DNA of 64,000 nt from Catalinimonas niigatensis (GCF_030506285.1 NZ_CP119422.1:4885501-4949500), one strand, 5' to 3'; positions 7,797-17,705 are shown, numbered from the stretch's first letter. Notes: generated by a model from the letters alone, not told the origin. Numbers and translations: made by a program.

Positions 7797-10457
7797 TTAA
7801 GAATTTAATGCTGCCAACTGCTCTTCAAGTGCCTGGATCTTAGCTTCGGCATCTGCCTGTTTTTTGCGCTCCATGGCTACAACTTCCTCCTTAGCATTTT
7901 GTACAAAGCGTTCATTACTCAACTTCTTGTTAACTGCTGCCAGAAAGCCCCGGTTATATTCTAATTCTTTCTCGATACGTTTTTTCTCCTGCTCCATATC
8001 CACAGCCTCACCCAGTGGAACAAAACATTCATCAGGCTTGCCCTGCGGTGTATTGACCATAAAACTGGCGGCACCTTCAATTTTATCATCTATAAAATGG
8101 ATGTTTTCAATGTTAGCAATCTTTTTAATAATACCACCAAACTGCCTGAAGGTATCCTGCGAATCGGTACGAACACTGAGTTCCAGTGCCTGCTTGTTAG
8201 CAATTCCCCGGCTGTTGCGCACATTGCGTAGATTTGTGATGATATCAATGGCTACCTGTCCACTGCTTAACAGAGCTTTGTCAGTCTTTTCACGCTCTGC
8301 TGACCCATCTGCCACTGGCCATACAGCTACAATTAAATAGTCCTTTTCATCACGTTCTTTGATCTCATGCCAGATCTCTTCGGTAAGGAAAGGCATGAAA
8401 GGATGCAGTATTCTCATCATGTTCTCAAAGAAGCGAATGGTAGCCTCGTAAGTCATCTGATCAATCTTTTTTTCTTCCGGCTTGATCATTTCCAGGTACC
8501 AGGAGCAGAAATCGTCCCACATCAGCTTGTACAGCAGGCGAAGTGCATCAGAAATGCGGAATTTGGAAAAATGGTCTTCCAACTCTATTAATGCCTGATT
8601 ATAACTTGCCTCAAACCAGGCAATGGCAGTACGGTTTTGCTCACTAGGGCGCTCACCTTCCACTTCCCAGCCTTTGACCAGACGGAAGGCGTTCCAGATT
8701 TTGTTGGCGAAGTTTCGTCCCTGCTCGCAAAGTTTGATGTCAAACAGCAGGTCGTTGCCTGCCGGAGAACTGAAAAGCATGCCGGTACGCACGCCATCAG
8801 CGCCATAATCTTTAATCAGTTCCAGAGGATCGGGTGAGTTACCTAAAGATTTTGACATTTTACGGCCTAGGCCATCCCTTACAATCCCGGTAAGGTACAC
8901 ATTACGGAAAGGCTTTTCCTGTCGATACTCATACCCATACATAATCATCCGGGCTACCCAGAAGAAAAGAATCTCCGGTGCTGTCACCAGGTCATTGGTA
9001 GGATAATAGTAATTAATGTCTTCATTGTCGGGATTACGGATACCGTCAAACACGCTGATGGGCCAGAGACCAGAAGAAAACCAGGTATCCAGTACATCCT
9101 CATCCTGACGTAAATCATCCAGCGTTAAGGAGGAATTACCACTTTTTTCTTGCGCCAACTTCAGGGCTGCTTCAGGAGTCTCAGCGACTACAAACTCTCC
9201 ATTAGGCAGATAGAACGCCGGTATGCGCTGTCCCCACCACAACTGCCGGGAGATACACCAGTCCCGTACATTCTCCATCCAGGAGCGGTACATATTTTTG
9301 AACTTAGGCGGGAAGAGTTGTACATCATCGTTGAGTACGTGCTCCAGCGCGGGCTTGGTCAGCTCTTTCATCGCTACAAACCACTGCTCAGAAAGGCGAG
9401 GCTCAATCACAGCATCGGTTCTTTCGGAGAAACCCACACTGTTTTTGTAGTCTTCTACTTTCTCCAACTGACCGAGCTGATCAATCTCTTTTGCGATCTT
9501 TTTCCTGACGACAAAGCGATCCTCACCTACAAAAAACTGTGCTGCTTCGCTCATGGTGCCATCGTCATTCATCACATCCAGTGTTTCCAGTTTGTGCTTG
9601 ATGCCCAGCTCGTAGTCATTGGGGTCATGGGCAGGCGTCACTTTCAGACATCCGGTACCAAACTCCATACTAACATAGGCGTCTTCAATCACTGGTACCG
9701 GGCGGTTGACCAGCGGAACGATGACGCGCTTGCCTTTCAAATGCCGATAGCGCTCATCTTCCGGATTGATGCAGACAGCAGTATCTCCCAGTATGGTTTC
9801 CGGACGGGTAGTCGCTATGGTTACAAACTGATCTTCTCCCTCAATCTGGTATTTGACGTAGTACAATTTTGAGTTGACATCTTTGTGAATTACCTCATCA
9901 TCGGCCAAAGCGGTTTTTCCCTGTGGGTCCCAGTTGATCATGCGATAACCACGATAGATATAGCCTTTGCTGTAAAAGTCTACAAACACTTTGATGACCG
10001 ATTCCGACATATGGTCTTCCATCGTGAAGCGGGTACGGTCCCAGTCGCAGGAAGCGCCCAGCTTTTTCAATTGCTCCAGGATGATTCCACCGTATTTCTC
10101 TTTCCATTCCCAGGCATATTGGAGAAACTCTTCCCGGCTGATATCTTTCTTTTTGATGCCTCTTTCTTTGAGCATGGCTACTACTTTGGCTTCGGTAGCG
10201 ATAGAAGCGTGATCAGTACCGGGTATCCAGCAGGCTTCTTTACCCTCCATACGCGCCTTGCGGATGAGTACGTCCTGTATGGTGTTGTTGAGCATATGGC
10301 CCATGTGGAGCACTCCGGTGACATTGGGTGGAGGGATCACAATGGTATAAGGCTCCTTATCAGGATTGGGGCTTGAGTGAAAAAAATTCTTGTTCATCCA
10401 CTGCTGGTACCACTTATCTTCTACAGCTTGTGGATTGTATTTGCTAGAAAGCGACAT
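7797..10457 (-). CDS. valS: Valyl-tRNA synthetase
   Basis: 886 residues, the usual bacterial ValRS size. Class I signature motifs are intact: HMGH at residues 51-54 after PPPNVTGVL, and KMSKS near residue 531. The CP1 editing domain lies between them ([29 protein letters not shown]). The anticodon-binding domain and the C-terminal tRNA-binding coiled coil (last ~65 residues, Lys/Glu-rich) are both present. It charges tRNA-Val and edits mischarged threonine. It is monocistronic, divergent from the response regulator at 10901. Confidence 0.98.
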   Translation of the reverse strand: MSLSSKYNPQAVEDKWYQQWMNKNFFHSSPNPDKEPYTIVIPPPNVTGVLHMGHMLNNTIQDVLIRKARMEGKEACWIPGTDHASIATEAKVVAMLKERGIKKKDISREEFLQYAWEWKEKYGGIILEQLKKLGASCDWDRTRFTMEDHMSESVIKVFVDFYSKGYIYRGYRMINWDPQGKTALADDEVIHKDVNSKLYYVKYQIEGEDQFVTIATTRPETILGDTAVCINPEDERYRHLKGKRVIVPLVNRPVPVIEDAYVSMEFGTGCLKVTPAHDPNDYELGIKHKLETLDVMNDDGTMSEAAQFFVGEDRFVVRKKIAKEIDQLGQLEKVEDYKNSVGFSERTDAVIEPRLSEQWFVAMKELTKPALEHVLNDDVQLFPPKFKNMYRSWMENVRDWCISRQLWWGQRIPAFYLPNGEFVVAETPEAALKLAQEKSGNSSLTLDDLRQDEDVLDTWFSSGLWPISVFDGIRNPDNEDINYYYPTNDLVTAPEILFFWVARMIMYGYEYRQEKPFRNVYLTGIVRDGLGRKMSKSLGNSPDPLELIKDYGADGVRTGMLFSSPAGNDLLFDIKLCEQGRNFANKIWNAFRLVKGWEVEGERPSEQNRTAIAWFEASYNQALIELEDHFSKFRISDALRLLYKLMWDDFCSWYLEMIKPEEKKIDQMTYEATIRFFENMMRILHPFMPFLTEEIWHEIKERDEKDYLIVAVWPVADGSAEREKTDKALLSSGQVAIDIITNLRNVRNSRGIANKQALELSVRTDSQDTFRQFGGIIKKIANIENIHFIDDKIEGAASFMVNTPQGKPDECFVPLGEAVDMEQEKKRIEKELEYNRGFLAAVNKKLSNERFVQNAKEEVVAMERKKQADAEAKIQALEEQLAALNS

Positions 10458-10900
10458 ATGTATATGTAGTTGTGTCTAAAAACTGGATCTTTGTGCAAAG
10501 ATAAAAACTTGGCAGAACTTAGTGAATCTTTTGTAGGTCCTTTAAGAGGCATAAAGTATTTGTAGTGTAGATCCTCCAAATCTTAATGGTAAATGCTCTG
10601 CCTATCTTTAGAATCCAATTTTTTTCATAGCCTAGTCAGAGTAGCATCATATAGCGCTTTTAAACAAATGCTTCCCCAAGTGGAGCACACTCATTTAGTA
10701 GGTCTGATTATTTACTCTCTTGATCAGTTATGAAAAATGAGTCTGGAACGCCCCTTTATGTGTGCTTGAACGTTAGATAGTTTAACCTTTATCTATTGGC
10801 AAACAGTTATTTTTTATTCCTGTTTTTTGTCTTTATTTTTGACCTCCGAATATGGCACTTTAGCTAAATTGTTGATAATTAAAACCTTATCTTAACGCTT
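10458..10900. other. Divergent intergenic region, 443 bp
   Basis: Spacer between valS (minus) and the two-component genes (plus). No convincing ORF. A TAnnTTTG hexamer for valS is at 10496-10503 on the minus strand. The part from 10540 to 10860 shows nothing I can assign; a T-box element, found upstream of valS in Firmicutes, is not recognisable and not expected in this phylum. Confidence 0.5.
10496..10503 (-). promoter_or_regulatory. Possible -7 element of valS
   Basis: The minus strand reads TATCTTTG, a perfect match to the Bacteroidota -7 consensus TAnnTTTG, about 40 bases before the ATG. No TTG was found 19-21 bases further upstream, so the call rests on the -7 box alone. Confidence 0.35.
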
Positions 10901-11590
10901 ATGGCAAGCAAGCAACACAAAGTGCTTGTAGTAGATGATGAACCTGATATCCTTGACTTGCTGGAGTATAATCTGGCGAAAGAAGGCTATAAGGTAAAAA
11001 CTGCTACCAATGGAAGGAAGGCAGTAGAAATTGCCGCTCATTTTTTGCCCGACCTGATCCTTCTCGATATCATGATGCCTCATCAGGACGGTGTAGAAAC
11101 CTGTAGACAACTAAGGGAAAATTCCGATCTTCAAAGTACTTATATCGTTTTTCTAACCGCTCGTTCGGAAGAGTATTCTGAAGTAGCGGCTTTTGATACG
11201 GGAGCGGATGACTATATCACCAAACCGATCAAACCCCGCGCCCTGATGAGCCGTATCAGTGCGATGTTCAGGAGGGAAGCCAAGAAAAAGCAAAAGAGCA
11301 ACAAAATCAGTATAGGAGGCCTCACCATTGACCGAACCAGTTACATGGTTACAGTAGACGATCAGCAGGTTACATTGCCCAAAAAAGAGTTTGAACTGCT
11401 TTATTTTCTTGCTCAGAATCCCGAAAAGGTGCATAGCCGCGATGATCTCTTGCAAAATATATGGGGTGCAGATGTGTACGTATTGGCCCGTACCGTAGAC
11501 GTACATATTCGCAAAGTTCGGGAAAAAGTGGGCAGTCAGTATATTGTTACCGTAAAAGGAGTAGGATATAAGTTCGGAGTAGAAGTTTAG
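10901..11590 (+). CDS. OmpR/PhoB-family response regulator
   Basis: 229 residues. The receiver domain (about residues 7-122) has the acidic pair D12-D13, phospho-acceptor D56 in LLDIMMP, the switch Thr in FLTARSEE and the Lys in ITKPIKP. A winged-helix DNA-binding domain follows (about residues 135-228), with the recognition region DVYVLARTVDVHIRKVREKV and the wing VKGVGYKFG. It sits 18 bases before a sensor kinase, so the pair acts together. The layout resembles PhoB-PhoR, but neither pst nor phoU genes are nearby, so the signal is not known. Confidence 0.92.
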   Translation: MASKQHKVLVVDDEPDILDLLEYNLAKEGYKVKTATNGRKAVEIAAHFLPDLILLDIMMPHQDGVETCRQLRENSDLQSTYIVFLTARSEEYSEVAAFDTGADDYITKPIKPRALMSRISAMFRREAKKKQKSNKISIGGLTIDRTSYMVTVDDQQVTLPKKEFELLYFLAQNPEKVHSRDDLLQNIWGADVYVLARTVDVHIRKVREKVGSQYIVTVKGVGYKFGVEV

Positions 11591-11608
11591 TGATAAAAAA
11601 TCCATCCT

Positions 11609-12694
11609 ATGTTGGTCAATGCCCGAGGTGTCGCTTTTTTACTGGGAATTTCTATTTCAATTGTTACTACTGCTTTCTTATCACTGGTAGAGGGAGTTTC
11701 TACAGTTGCTCTGTTGGTAACTTTGATCCTTTCTTTTTCTTCTTCTTATATCTTGATCAATATCAGTCTGGAGTTTATGATCTTCAGGGAGATCAATAAA
11801 ATTTACAATGTACTGGATAAACTCAAGCGCAAAGATTTATCTTTTGTGGGAGAAAGGGAGCGCAAGCGGGCTTTCAACCCTCTAAAGCAAATCAATGAGG
11901 AAATCTTTGAATATGCTGCCAACAAGCAGAAAGAGATCAACGATCTGAAGAAAATGGAAGAATTCCGGCGTGAGTTTGTAGCCAATGTATCTCACGAACT
12001 AAAGACACCTATATTTGCAGCCCAGGGATTTGTGCATACGCTACTGGATGGGGCCATTGATAACAAAAAAGTCCGCTATAAATTTCTCAAAAAGGCAGGT
12101 AAAAGTCTGGATGGCTTGGATATGCTGGTGCAAGATCTGCTCACGCTCTCTCAGATGGAAACCGGAGACATTAAAATGTATTATGTGCATTTTGATATTT
12201 CTCATATGGTAAGAGAAGTATTTGAGCAATTTGAGGGGGATGCTGAAAGCAAAGACATTGAGCTTATTCTAAAAAATAAGCCACGGCAACATCCTTATGT
12301 CTTTGCCGACGAACAAAGAATTTATCAGGTATTGGTCAATCTTATCAGCAATGCAATTAAGTACACCAAAAAAGAAGGGGCGGTAGAAGTTTTTTTCAAA
12401 AATGAGAAAGATGGGGTAGAGATTTTTGTAAAAGATTACGGAAGGGGAATCCCGCCTGAAGACATTGACCGTATCTTTGAACGCTTTTACAGGGTAGAAA
12501 AAAGCCGATCTAAAAATAAGGGAGGGACCGGCCTTGGGCTGGCCATTGTAAAACATATCATAGAGTTGCATCATTCCAAAATCAAAGTGCTGAGTGAAGT
12601 AAACAAAGGATCAGTTTTTAGCTTCAAGCTGCCCAAAGGAAATAAGGAAGAAGTAGTAGTAGAAGATAGTTTTGAGGCTATTGAGGAGGAATAG
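11609..12694 (+). CDS. Membrane sensor histidine kinase, PhoR-like
   Basis: 361 residues. Two membrane helices (about residues 8-28 and 33-58) with almost no periplasmic loop are followed by a HAMP-like linker, then HisKA with phospho-acceptor H129 in FVANVSHELKTP. The ATPase domain has the N-box NLISNAIKYT, G1 DYGRGIP, F-box FERFYR and G2 GGTGLGLAIVKH. The lack of an extracellular sensing domain suggests it senses a membrane or partner-protein signal. It is cotranscribed with the response regulator just upstream. A Glu-rich tail closes the protein. Confidence 0.92.
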   Translation: MLVNARGVAFLLGISISIVTTAFLSLVEGVSTVALLVTLILSFSSSYILINISLEFMIFREINKIYNVLDKLKRKDLSFVGERERKRAFNPLKQINEEIFEYAANKQKEINDLKKMEEFRREFVANVSHELKTPIFAAQGFVHTLLDGAIDNKKVRYKFLKKAGKSLDGLDMLVQDLLTLSQMETGDIKMYYVHFDISHMVREVFEQFEGDAESKDIELILKNKPRQHPYVFADEQRIYQVLVNLISNAIKYTKKEGAVEVFFKNEKDGVEIFVKDYGRGIPPEDIDRIFERFYRVEKSRSKNKGGTGLGLAIVKHIIELHHSKIKVLSEVNKGSVFSFKLPKGNKEEVVVEDSFEAIEEE

Positions 12695-12763
12695 TGAATG
12701 AACCAAATCTTAGATTTTTCCGGTATTCCGGAACCATCATCAATAAATTAAGGTCATACCGAT

Positions 12764-13519
12764 ATGGAATCACATCAATCATACGCTGCACAGGCAATAC
12801 AGCAGCTACATAAAGTTCGCTTCAAAGATCTGATTTTATTTGAGGATGAAGATTATTTGCTGATCAATAAGCCTGCATTCATCTCTACTTTGGATGATCG
12901 TAATGACGATCTAAGCATTATAAGCATGGCACGCGATTATGTCGAGAGTGCACAGGTATGTCATCGTTTGGATAAAGAAACTTCAGGTGCCTTACTGATA
13001 GCCAAAAACCCGGATGCCTATCGTTCTGCTTCCATGCAGTTTGAGCATCGCAAAGTAAAAAAAATATACCATGCAGTTTGCGATGGTATCCACGACTTTC
13101 GGGAACTGAAAGTGGATTTGCCCATTTATGCTACCAGCAAAGGCGTAGTAAAAATCAGTAAAAGAGAAGGAAAAGAAGCCCTTACCTTTATCAATACGCT
13201 GAAAGCTTACAGGAAGTATACGCTTGTAGAGTGCCAGCCAGTGACAGGAAGGATGCATCAGATTAGAATTCATCTCTCCAGCCAGGGTGCCCCTATCAGT
13301 GGAGACGAGCAATACGGCGGTAAGCCTTTTTTTCTATCGGCACTTAAGAAGAACTACAACTTAAAAAAGGATGCGGAAGAGCAGCCTCTGATGAAAAGAG
13401 TGGCTTTACATGCTCAGGCATTCACTTTTAAACTAATGAACCAAGAAGACGTTAGGGTAGAAGCGCCTTATCCCAAAGATTTTGCTGTTCTGATTAAGCA
13501 GCTAGAAAAGTTAAACTAA
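12764..13519 (+). CDS. RluA-family RNA pseudouridine synthase
   Basis: 251 residues. The catalytic motif HRLDKETSG puts the catalytic Asp at residue 70, and the second family motif GRMHQIRIHL with SGDEQYGG is near residue 165-185. There is no N-terminal S4 domain, so it belongs with the short RluA/RluC-like or TruC-like enzymes rather than RluD. Its RNA target (23S rRNA, or tRNA) cannot be told from sequence. It lies 69 bases after the kinase gene on the same strand. Confidence 0.9.
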   Translation: MESHQSYAAQAIQQLHKVRFKDLILFEDEDYLLINKPAFISTLDDRNDDLSIISMARDYVESAQVCHRLDKETSGALLIAKNPDAYRSASMQFEHRKVKKIYHAVCDGIHDFRELKVDLPIYATSKGVVKISKREGKEALTFINTLKAYRKYTLVECQPVTGRMHQIRIHLSSQGAPISGDEQYGGKPFFLSALKKNYNLKKDAEEQPLMKRVALHAQAFTFKLMNQEDVRVEAPYPKDFAVLIKQLEKLN

Positions 13520-13543
13520 TCTGGAGAAAAGCGGAATGGCATG

Positions 13544-13574
13544 TTGCATTTAATATAAATACCCGCTACCTTTG
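13544..13574 (+). promoter_or_regulatory. Promoter of the rplM ribosomal-protein operon
   Basis: TTG at 13544-13546, then exactly 20 bases, then TACCTTTG at 13567-13574. This is a perfect match to the Bacteroidota -33/-7 promoter. Transcription would start near 13580, giving a leader of about 54 bases before the TTG start of rplM. It also shows that the longer frame starting at 13574 cannot be the gene's true start. Confidence 0.75.
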
Positions 13575-13633
13575 TGTTCTTTTTAGAAAAAGGCGGAGTA
13601 ATCTGGTTTGATAAACCTAAAAATAACATAACA

Positions 13634-14086
13634 TTGGATATTGTAAGTTATAAAACGGTATCGGCTAACAAGTCAACTGTAGAAAAGAAGTGGTATATCG
13701 TTGACGCCGGTGACGCTACACTAGGCAGATTGTGCAGTGAAGTGGCTAAAATTTTGAGAGGCAAGCATAAGCCTAGCTATACTCCTCATGTAGATTGCGG
13801 GGATAAAGTAGTGATTATTAATGCAGATAATCTGCGTTTGACAGGAAAAAAGATGGACGATAAAGAATATGTTCGCCACACCGGATATCCCGGAGGGCAG
13901 CGTTTCTCTACTCCACGTCAGGAAATGGCAAAATCTTCTACCCGCGTTATTGAGAAAGCAATCAAAGGAATGCTTCCTAAGAATACGCTGGGAAGACAAG
14001 TTTTCAAAAACATGCATGTGTATGAAGGAACAGAGCATCCTCATGAAGCACAGCAGCCTCAAAAATTAGATTTAAGTCACCTATAA
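13634..14086 (+). CDS. rplM: Large-subunit ribosomal protein uL13
   Basis: 150 residues from a TTG at 13634, giving the N-terminus MDIVSYKTVSANKS typical of the phylum. The frame is open 20 codons further back, but that part overlaps the promoter and is not conserved in my memory of the family. Recognisable L13 motifs are KWYIVDAGDATLGRL, LRGKHKPSYTPHVDCGD, and RHTGYPGGQR, followed by KGMLPKNTLGR. It binds 23S rRNA early in 50S assembly. It is followed after 21 bases by rpsI, as in most bacteria. Confidence 0.96.
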   Translation: MDIVSYKTVSANKSTVEKKWYIVDAGDATLGRLCSEVAKILRGKHKPSYTPHVDCGDKVVIINADNLRLTGKKMDDKEYVRHTGYPGGQRFSTPRQEMAKSSTRVIEKAIKGMLPKNTLGRQVFKNMHVYEGTEHPHEAQQPQKLDLSHL

Positions 14087-14107
14087 GCTTGAACCCCAAC
14101 AGGATCT

Positions 14108-14494
14108 ATGGAAGTTATAAATACAATTGGTAGACGCAAGACTTCAGTAGCCAGGTTGTATATGCAACCCGGTAACGGCAGTATCACAATCAATAAAAAA
14201 GCGGTAGAAAAATATTTCCCTTCAGAAATTCTACAAACGATTGTAAAACAGCCTTTGACACTTATCAACGAAGAGGGCAACTACGATCTGAAAATCAATG
14301 TAGATGGTGGAGGTGTAAAAGGACAGGCAGAAGCCATTCGTCTGGCAGTTGCCCGTGCATTGGTATCCATCAATGATGAGCATCGTCCTCCTTTGAAAAA
14401 GGAAGGCTTCCTGACACGTGATCCCCGAATGGTTGAACGTAAGAAGTACGGACGCAGAAAAGCAAGAAGAGCATTTCAGTTTAGTAAACGATAA
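14108..14494 (+). CDS. rpsI: Small-subunit ribosomal protein uS9
   Basis: 128 residues. The start motif INTIGRRKTSVARLYM and the block GGGVKGQAEAIRLAVARAL are diagnostic. The C-terminus ends with the basic tail YGRRKARRAFQFSKR, whose last Arg reaches the P-site tRNA. It is in one operon with rplM upstream and probably with rpsB downstream. Confidence 0.98.
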   Translation: MEVINTIGRRKTSVARLYMQPGNGSITINKKAVEKYFPSEILQTIVKQPLTLINEEGNYDLKINVDGGGVKGQAEAIRLAVARALVSINDEHRPPLKKEGFLTRDPRMVERKKYGRRKARRAFQFSKR

Positions 14495-14501
14495 ATTTTG
14501 T

Positions 14502-14548
14502 AGTTACTTGAGTTTGTGCCTTAACGAGCTCCTAATTGAGTAACTCAA
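14502..14548 (+). promoter_or_regulatory. Possible structured leader between rpsI and rpsB
   Basis: Two helices compete for the same bases: AGTTACT at 14502-14508 can pair with AGTAACT at 14539-14545, while TTGAGTT at 14508-14514 can pair with AACTCAA at 14542-14548. Mutually exclusive stems just before rpsB would suit feedback control by S2, but I did not recognise a named S2 leader, so this is an inference from base pairing only. Confidence 0.3.
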
Positions 14549-14561
14549 CAAAACCCACAGT

Positions 14562-15350
14562 ATGGAAAAAATAGAATATAAAGACTTATTAGATGCAGGT
14601 GTGCACTTTGGCCACCTTACCCGCAAGTGGAATCCGAAAATCGCTCCCTACGTGTTTATGGAGAGGAACGGAATCCATATCATTGACCTCAACAAGACAT
14701 TGGTATGCCTGGATGATGCAGCAAATGCTATGAAGCAAATTGTGAAGTCCGGTCGTAAGATTATGTTTGTAGCTACCAAGAAGCAAGCGCAGGAGGTAGT
14801 AACAGAAGAAGCCAAGCGTCTTAGAATGCCTTTCGTAACCGATCGTTGGTTGGGTGGTATGATGACAAATTTTGCAACGATTCGTAAGTCTTTGCGCAAA
14901 ATGACCTCTATTGATAAACTGACAAAAGAAGAGGCTTATCAAAACCTGGCGAAACGTGAGCGCCTGATGCTGACAAGAGAGAGAGAAAAGCTGGAAAAAG
15001 TATTGGGAGGTATTGCTGACCTTACACGTCTGCCTGCTGCACTTTTTGTAGTAGATATCAGGCGTGAGCATATTGCCATCAAAGAGGCACAGAAGTTGAA
15101 TATTCCGGTTATCGGCATTGTAGATACCAACTCTGACCCCAACGAGGTACAGTATCCTATACCTGCCAATGATGATGCTTACAAGTCTATTGCGCTTATC
15201 GTAAAATATATGGGCAAAGCAGTAGAAGAAGGGCTGATAGAACGTAAGCAGCAGAAGGAAGATGCAAAATTGAAAGAAGAAGAAGATCAGAAGAAACAGG
15301 CCGACGAAAATGAAGAGCTTGAAGGTAAGGAGTCAGGATCGGATCAATAA
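14562..15350 (+). CDS. rpsB: Small-subunit ribosomal protein uS2
   Basis: 262 residues. The N-terminus YKDLLDAGVHFGHLTRKWNP and the blocks FVATKKQAQEVV, DRWLGGMMTNFATIRKS and GIVDTNSDPNEVQYPIPAND are characteristic. The last ~35 residues are a Lys/Glu-rich acidic tail that is longer than in E. coli, common in Bacteroidota. It is followed by a terminator and then tsf. Confidence 0.98.
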   Translation: MEKIEYKDLLDAGVHFGHLTRKWNPKIAPYVFMERNGIHIIDLNKTLVCLDDAANAMKQIVKSGRKIMFVATKKQAQEVVTEEAKRLRMPFVTDRWLGGMMTNFATIRKSLRKMTSIDKLTKEEAYQNLAKRERLMLTREREKLEKVLGGIADLTRLPAALFVVDIRREHIAIKEAQKLNIPVIGIVDTNSDPNEVQYPIPANDDAYKSIALIVKYMGKAVEEGLIERKQQKEDAKLKEEEDQKKQADENEELEGKESGSDQ

Positions 15351-15376
15351 GCTTCTTCAAAATATCTGATACATAC

Positions 15377-15408
15377 GAACATCGGCTCCGGCGCGATGTT
15401 CTTTTTTT
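15377..15408 (+). terminator. Terminator between rpsB and tsf
   Basis: GAACATCG at 15377-15384 pairs perfectly with CGATGTTC at 15394-15401 around a G/C-rich 9-base loop, followed by seven T. It separates rpsB from tsf, which are normally cotranscribed; partial read-through or attenuation is likely. Confidence 0.75.
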
Positions 15409-15501
15409 ATATACAAAGGCACAAGAGGGTTTAGACAAAATTTAACCCCGGCCAACGTTGACAATAAACACAATTCATAAACCTTAGAAAAAATTTCTGT
15501 T

Positions 15502-16332
15502 ATGGCTATCACCGCACAAGACGTAAATAAGCTCCGCCAGATGACAGGAGCCGGTATGATGGACTGCAAAAAGGCTCTCGTAGAAGCAGATGGCGATTTC
15601 GATAAAGCAGTAGAGATACTGAGAAAGAAGGGACAAAAAATTTCTGCTTCTCGCTCAGACCGCGAAACCAACGAAGGAAGTGTATTCGTAAAGTCAAGCG
15701 ATGATCTCAAAGAGGCTGTATTGATTTCACTTAACTGTGAGACTGATTTTGTAGGAAAAAATGAAGAATTTCAGCAAGCTGGTAACTCAATCCTGGAAGT
15801 AGCTTTCAAAGAGAAGCCCGCAAGTATTGAAGAACTTAAGAAATTGAAACTAGGAGATCTTACCATAGAAGAAAAGCTGACAGAACTGGTAGGGAAAATT
15901 GGTGAAAAAATAGACATCGGCGCTTATGAGAGGCTAAGCGGTGATATGGTAGTATCATACATTCACTCAGGAAGCCGCTTAGGTGTACTGGTAGCACTTG
16001 CCAATGTCGGTGGAGATGCTGAAGAAGCAGGTCGTGATATAGGTATGCAGATTGCAGCAATGAATCCGGTAGCACTGGATAAAGATCAGGTAGATCAGTC
16101 TACCATTGATCGTGAACTGGAGATTGGCCGCGAACAGGCACGTGCTGAAGGCAAACCTGACAATATCATCGACAAAATCGCTGAAGGAAAGCTCAATAAG
16201 TTCTACAAAGACAATACTCTGGTGAATCAGGCTTATGTAAAAGAACCAAGCATGAGTGTAGCGCAATATCTGGATAGCGTGAACAAAGGTATGAAAGTAA
16301 TTGCCTTCAAACGTGTTTCAGTAAGCGAATAA
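15502..16332 (+). CDS. tsf: Elongation factor Ts
   Basis: 276 residues. The UBA-like start VNKLRQMTGAGMMDCKKALVE is diagnostic, followed by the TDFVGKNEEF motif that contacts EF-Tu near residue 80. A coiled-coil region and the C-terminal EPSMSVAQYL complete the factor. It catalyses GDP release from EF-Tu. A strong terminator follows 20 bases after the stop. The gene may have its own promoter after the terminator at 15377-15408, though I found no clear consensus. Confidence 0.98.
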   Translation: MAITAQDVNKLRQMTGAGMMDCKKALVEADGDFDKAVEILRKKGQKISASRSDRETNEGSVFVKSSDDLKEAVLISLNCETDFVGKNEEFQQAGNSILEVAFKEKPASIEELKKLKLGDLTIEEKLTELVGKIGEKIDIGAYERLSGDMVVSYIHSGSRLGVLVALANVGGDAEEAGRDIGMQIAAMNPVALDKDQVDQSTIDRELEIGREQARAEGKPDNIIDKIAEGKLNKFYKDNTLVNQAYVKEPSMSVAQYLDSVNKGMKVIAFKRVSVSE

Positions 16333-16352
16333 GCACTTATTTCATAATTATT

Positions 16353-16384
16353 AGCCCGACATACAAATGTCGGGCTTTTTTTGT
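16353..16384 (+). terminator. Terminator after tsf
   Basis: A 10-bp perfect stem, AGCCCGACAT (16353-16362) with ATGTCGGGCT (16367-16376), an ACAA loop and an uninterrupted T-tract. It ends the ribosomal-protein operon. Confidence 0.92.
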
Positions 16385-16526
16385 CTGCAAAAGTAAGGTC
16401 AATAGCCCTGAATTGTTTTAATTTGATAGGCAGCTCAATCTTCTCATATAAATTTATATATTTACCGATTAATATATTAGTTGAAGTGCTTGCCGATAGT
16501 TTGTTGATTTTAAGTACGCTTGTATT

Positions 16527-17651
16527 ATGAAGTTTGTCGTTTCTTCTTCTGCTTTACTAAAACAATTATCCGCTATCAACGGAGTGATTGCTTCCAATCC
16601 GGTAGTACCGATACTGGAAAACTTCCTTTGTGAGGTAAGTAGCGGTAAGTTGACCGTCACTGCCTCCGATCTGCAAACTTCCATGATTACTGAAATGGAA
16701 GTTGATACTGATGAAAGCGGAAGTATCGCCGTGCCGGCACGTATCCTCATTGATACGCTAAAAAATCTACCGGAACAGCCGGTCACCTTCACCATTGATG
16801 CCTCGTCATATAATATTGAAATTCATTCAGCCAACGGTCAGTATCGCTTGTCAGGAGAGAATGCTACTGATTTTCCTAGTATCGTTAGGGTAGAAGATGG
16901 CTTTGATGTAGAAATTCCCTCGGATGTACTTTCCAGTGCCGTGAGCAATACACTTTTTGCCACCAGTACTGATGAATTACGTCCGGCAATGACAGGAGTA
17001 TATGTTAACCTCAAAGATGAAAGTAGCACCTTTGTGGCAACAGATGGTCATCGTCTGATCCGCTATTTGCGCACTGATGTACATTCATCTAACAAAACCT
17101 CGCTCATCATCCCCCGTAAAGCTTTGAGTCTGTTAAAAGCTACCTTACCTACGGACAGAGTGCCGGTCAGTGTACAGTTCAATGCTTCTAATGTCTTCTT
17201 CAAGTTTAGCAACATACAGTTGATTTGTCGTCTGATTGATGAACGCTATCCGGATTATGAAAATGTTATCCCTAAGGATAATAAAAATGAAATGTCAATC
17301 AATCGCCTTGAATTTTTAAGCTCGCTGAAACGTATTGCGATTTATGCGAATAAGACTACGCATCAGGTAAGGCTGAAAATCACTGGCAATGAACTCCACA
17401 TTTCTGCTGAAGACTTGGATTTCTCCAACGAAGCCAATGAGAAACTCATCTGTGAGCACGATGGAGATGATATAGAAATAGGCTTTAATGCTCGCTTTCT
17501 GATAGAAATGCTGAACAATCTGGATTCTGACGAAGTGGTTTTGAAGCTTTCTGCACCCAATCGTGCCGGTCTCATTGTCCCCAAAGACTCTGAAGCAGAT
17601 GAAGATATTCTGATGCTGGTGATGCCAGTCATGCTCAGCAACTATGCCTAA
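16527..17651 (+). CDS. dnaN: DNA polymerase III beta subunit (sliding clamp)
   Basis: 374 residues, the standard length for the three-domain clamp. MKFVVSSSALLKQLSAINGVI at the start, RPAMTGVYVN and FVATDGHRLIRY in the middle and VMPVML near the end are the expected landmarks. It forms the dimeric ring that tethers replicative polymerase. It stands alone here, flanked by terminators on both sides, and not next to dnaA, which is usual for Bacteroidota. The spacer before it is A/T-rich. Confidence 0.97.
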   Translation: MKFVVSSSALLKQLSAINGVIASNPVVPILENFLCEVSSGKLTVTASDLQTSMITEMEVDTDESGSIAVPARILIDTLKNLPEQPVTFTIDASSYNIEIHSANGQYRLSGENATDFPSIVRVEDGFDVEIPSDVLSSAVSNTLFATSTDELRPAMTGVYVNLKDESSTFVATDGHRLIRYLRTDVHSSNKTSLIIPRKALSLLKATLPTDRVPVSVQFNASNVFFKFSNIQLICRLIDERYPDYENVIPKDNKNEMSINRLEFLSSLKRIAIYANKTTHQVRLKITGNELHISAEDLDFSNEANEKLICEHDGDDIEIGFNARFLIEMLNNLDSDEVVLKLSAPNRAGLIVPKDSEADEDILMLVMPVMLSNYA

Positions 17652-17679
17652 GATTTTTACACCACATGACCTATATGAG

Positions 17680-17705
17680 AGGCTACCCAAAAGGTAGCCT
17701 TTTTT
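17680..17705 (+). terminator. Terminator after dnaN
   Basis: AGGCTACC (17680-17687) pairs with GGTAGCCT (17693-17700), loop CAAAA, followed by a run of T. Confidence 0.88.

Noticed and set aside
9150-9872. 240-codon plus-strand frame inside valS
   Set aside because: Shadow of valS in the opposite strand; Phe/Leu/His-rich and without a domain.
10458-10900. T-box or other riboswitch upstream of valS
   Set aside because: No specifier loop or T-box sequence seen on the minus strand, and T-box control is not known in Bacteroidota.
13574-13633. 20-codon extension of rplM
   Set aside because: It begins at the last base of a perfect promoter, so it would not be in the transcript.
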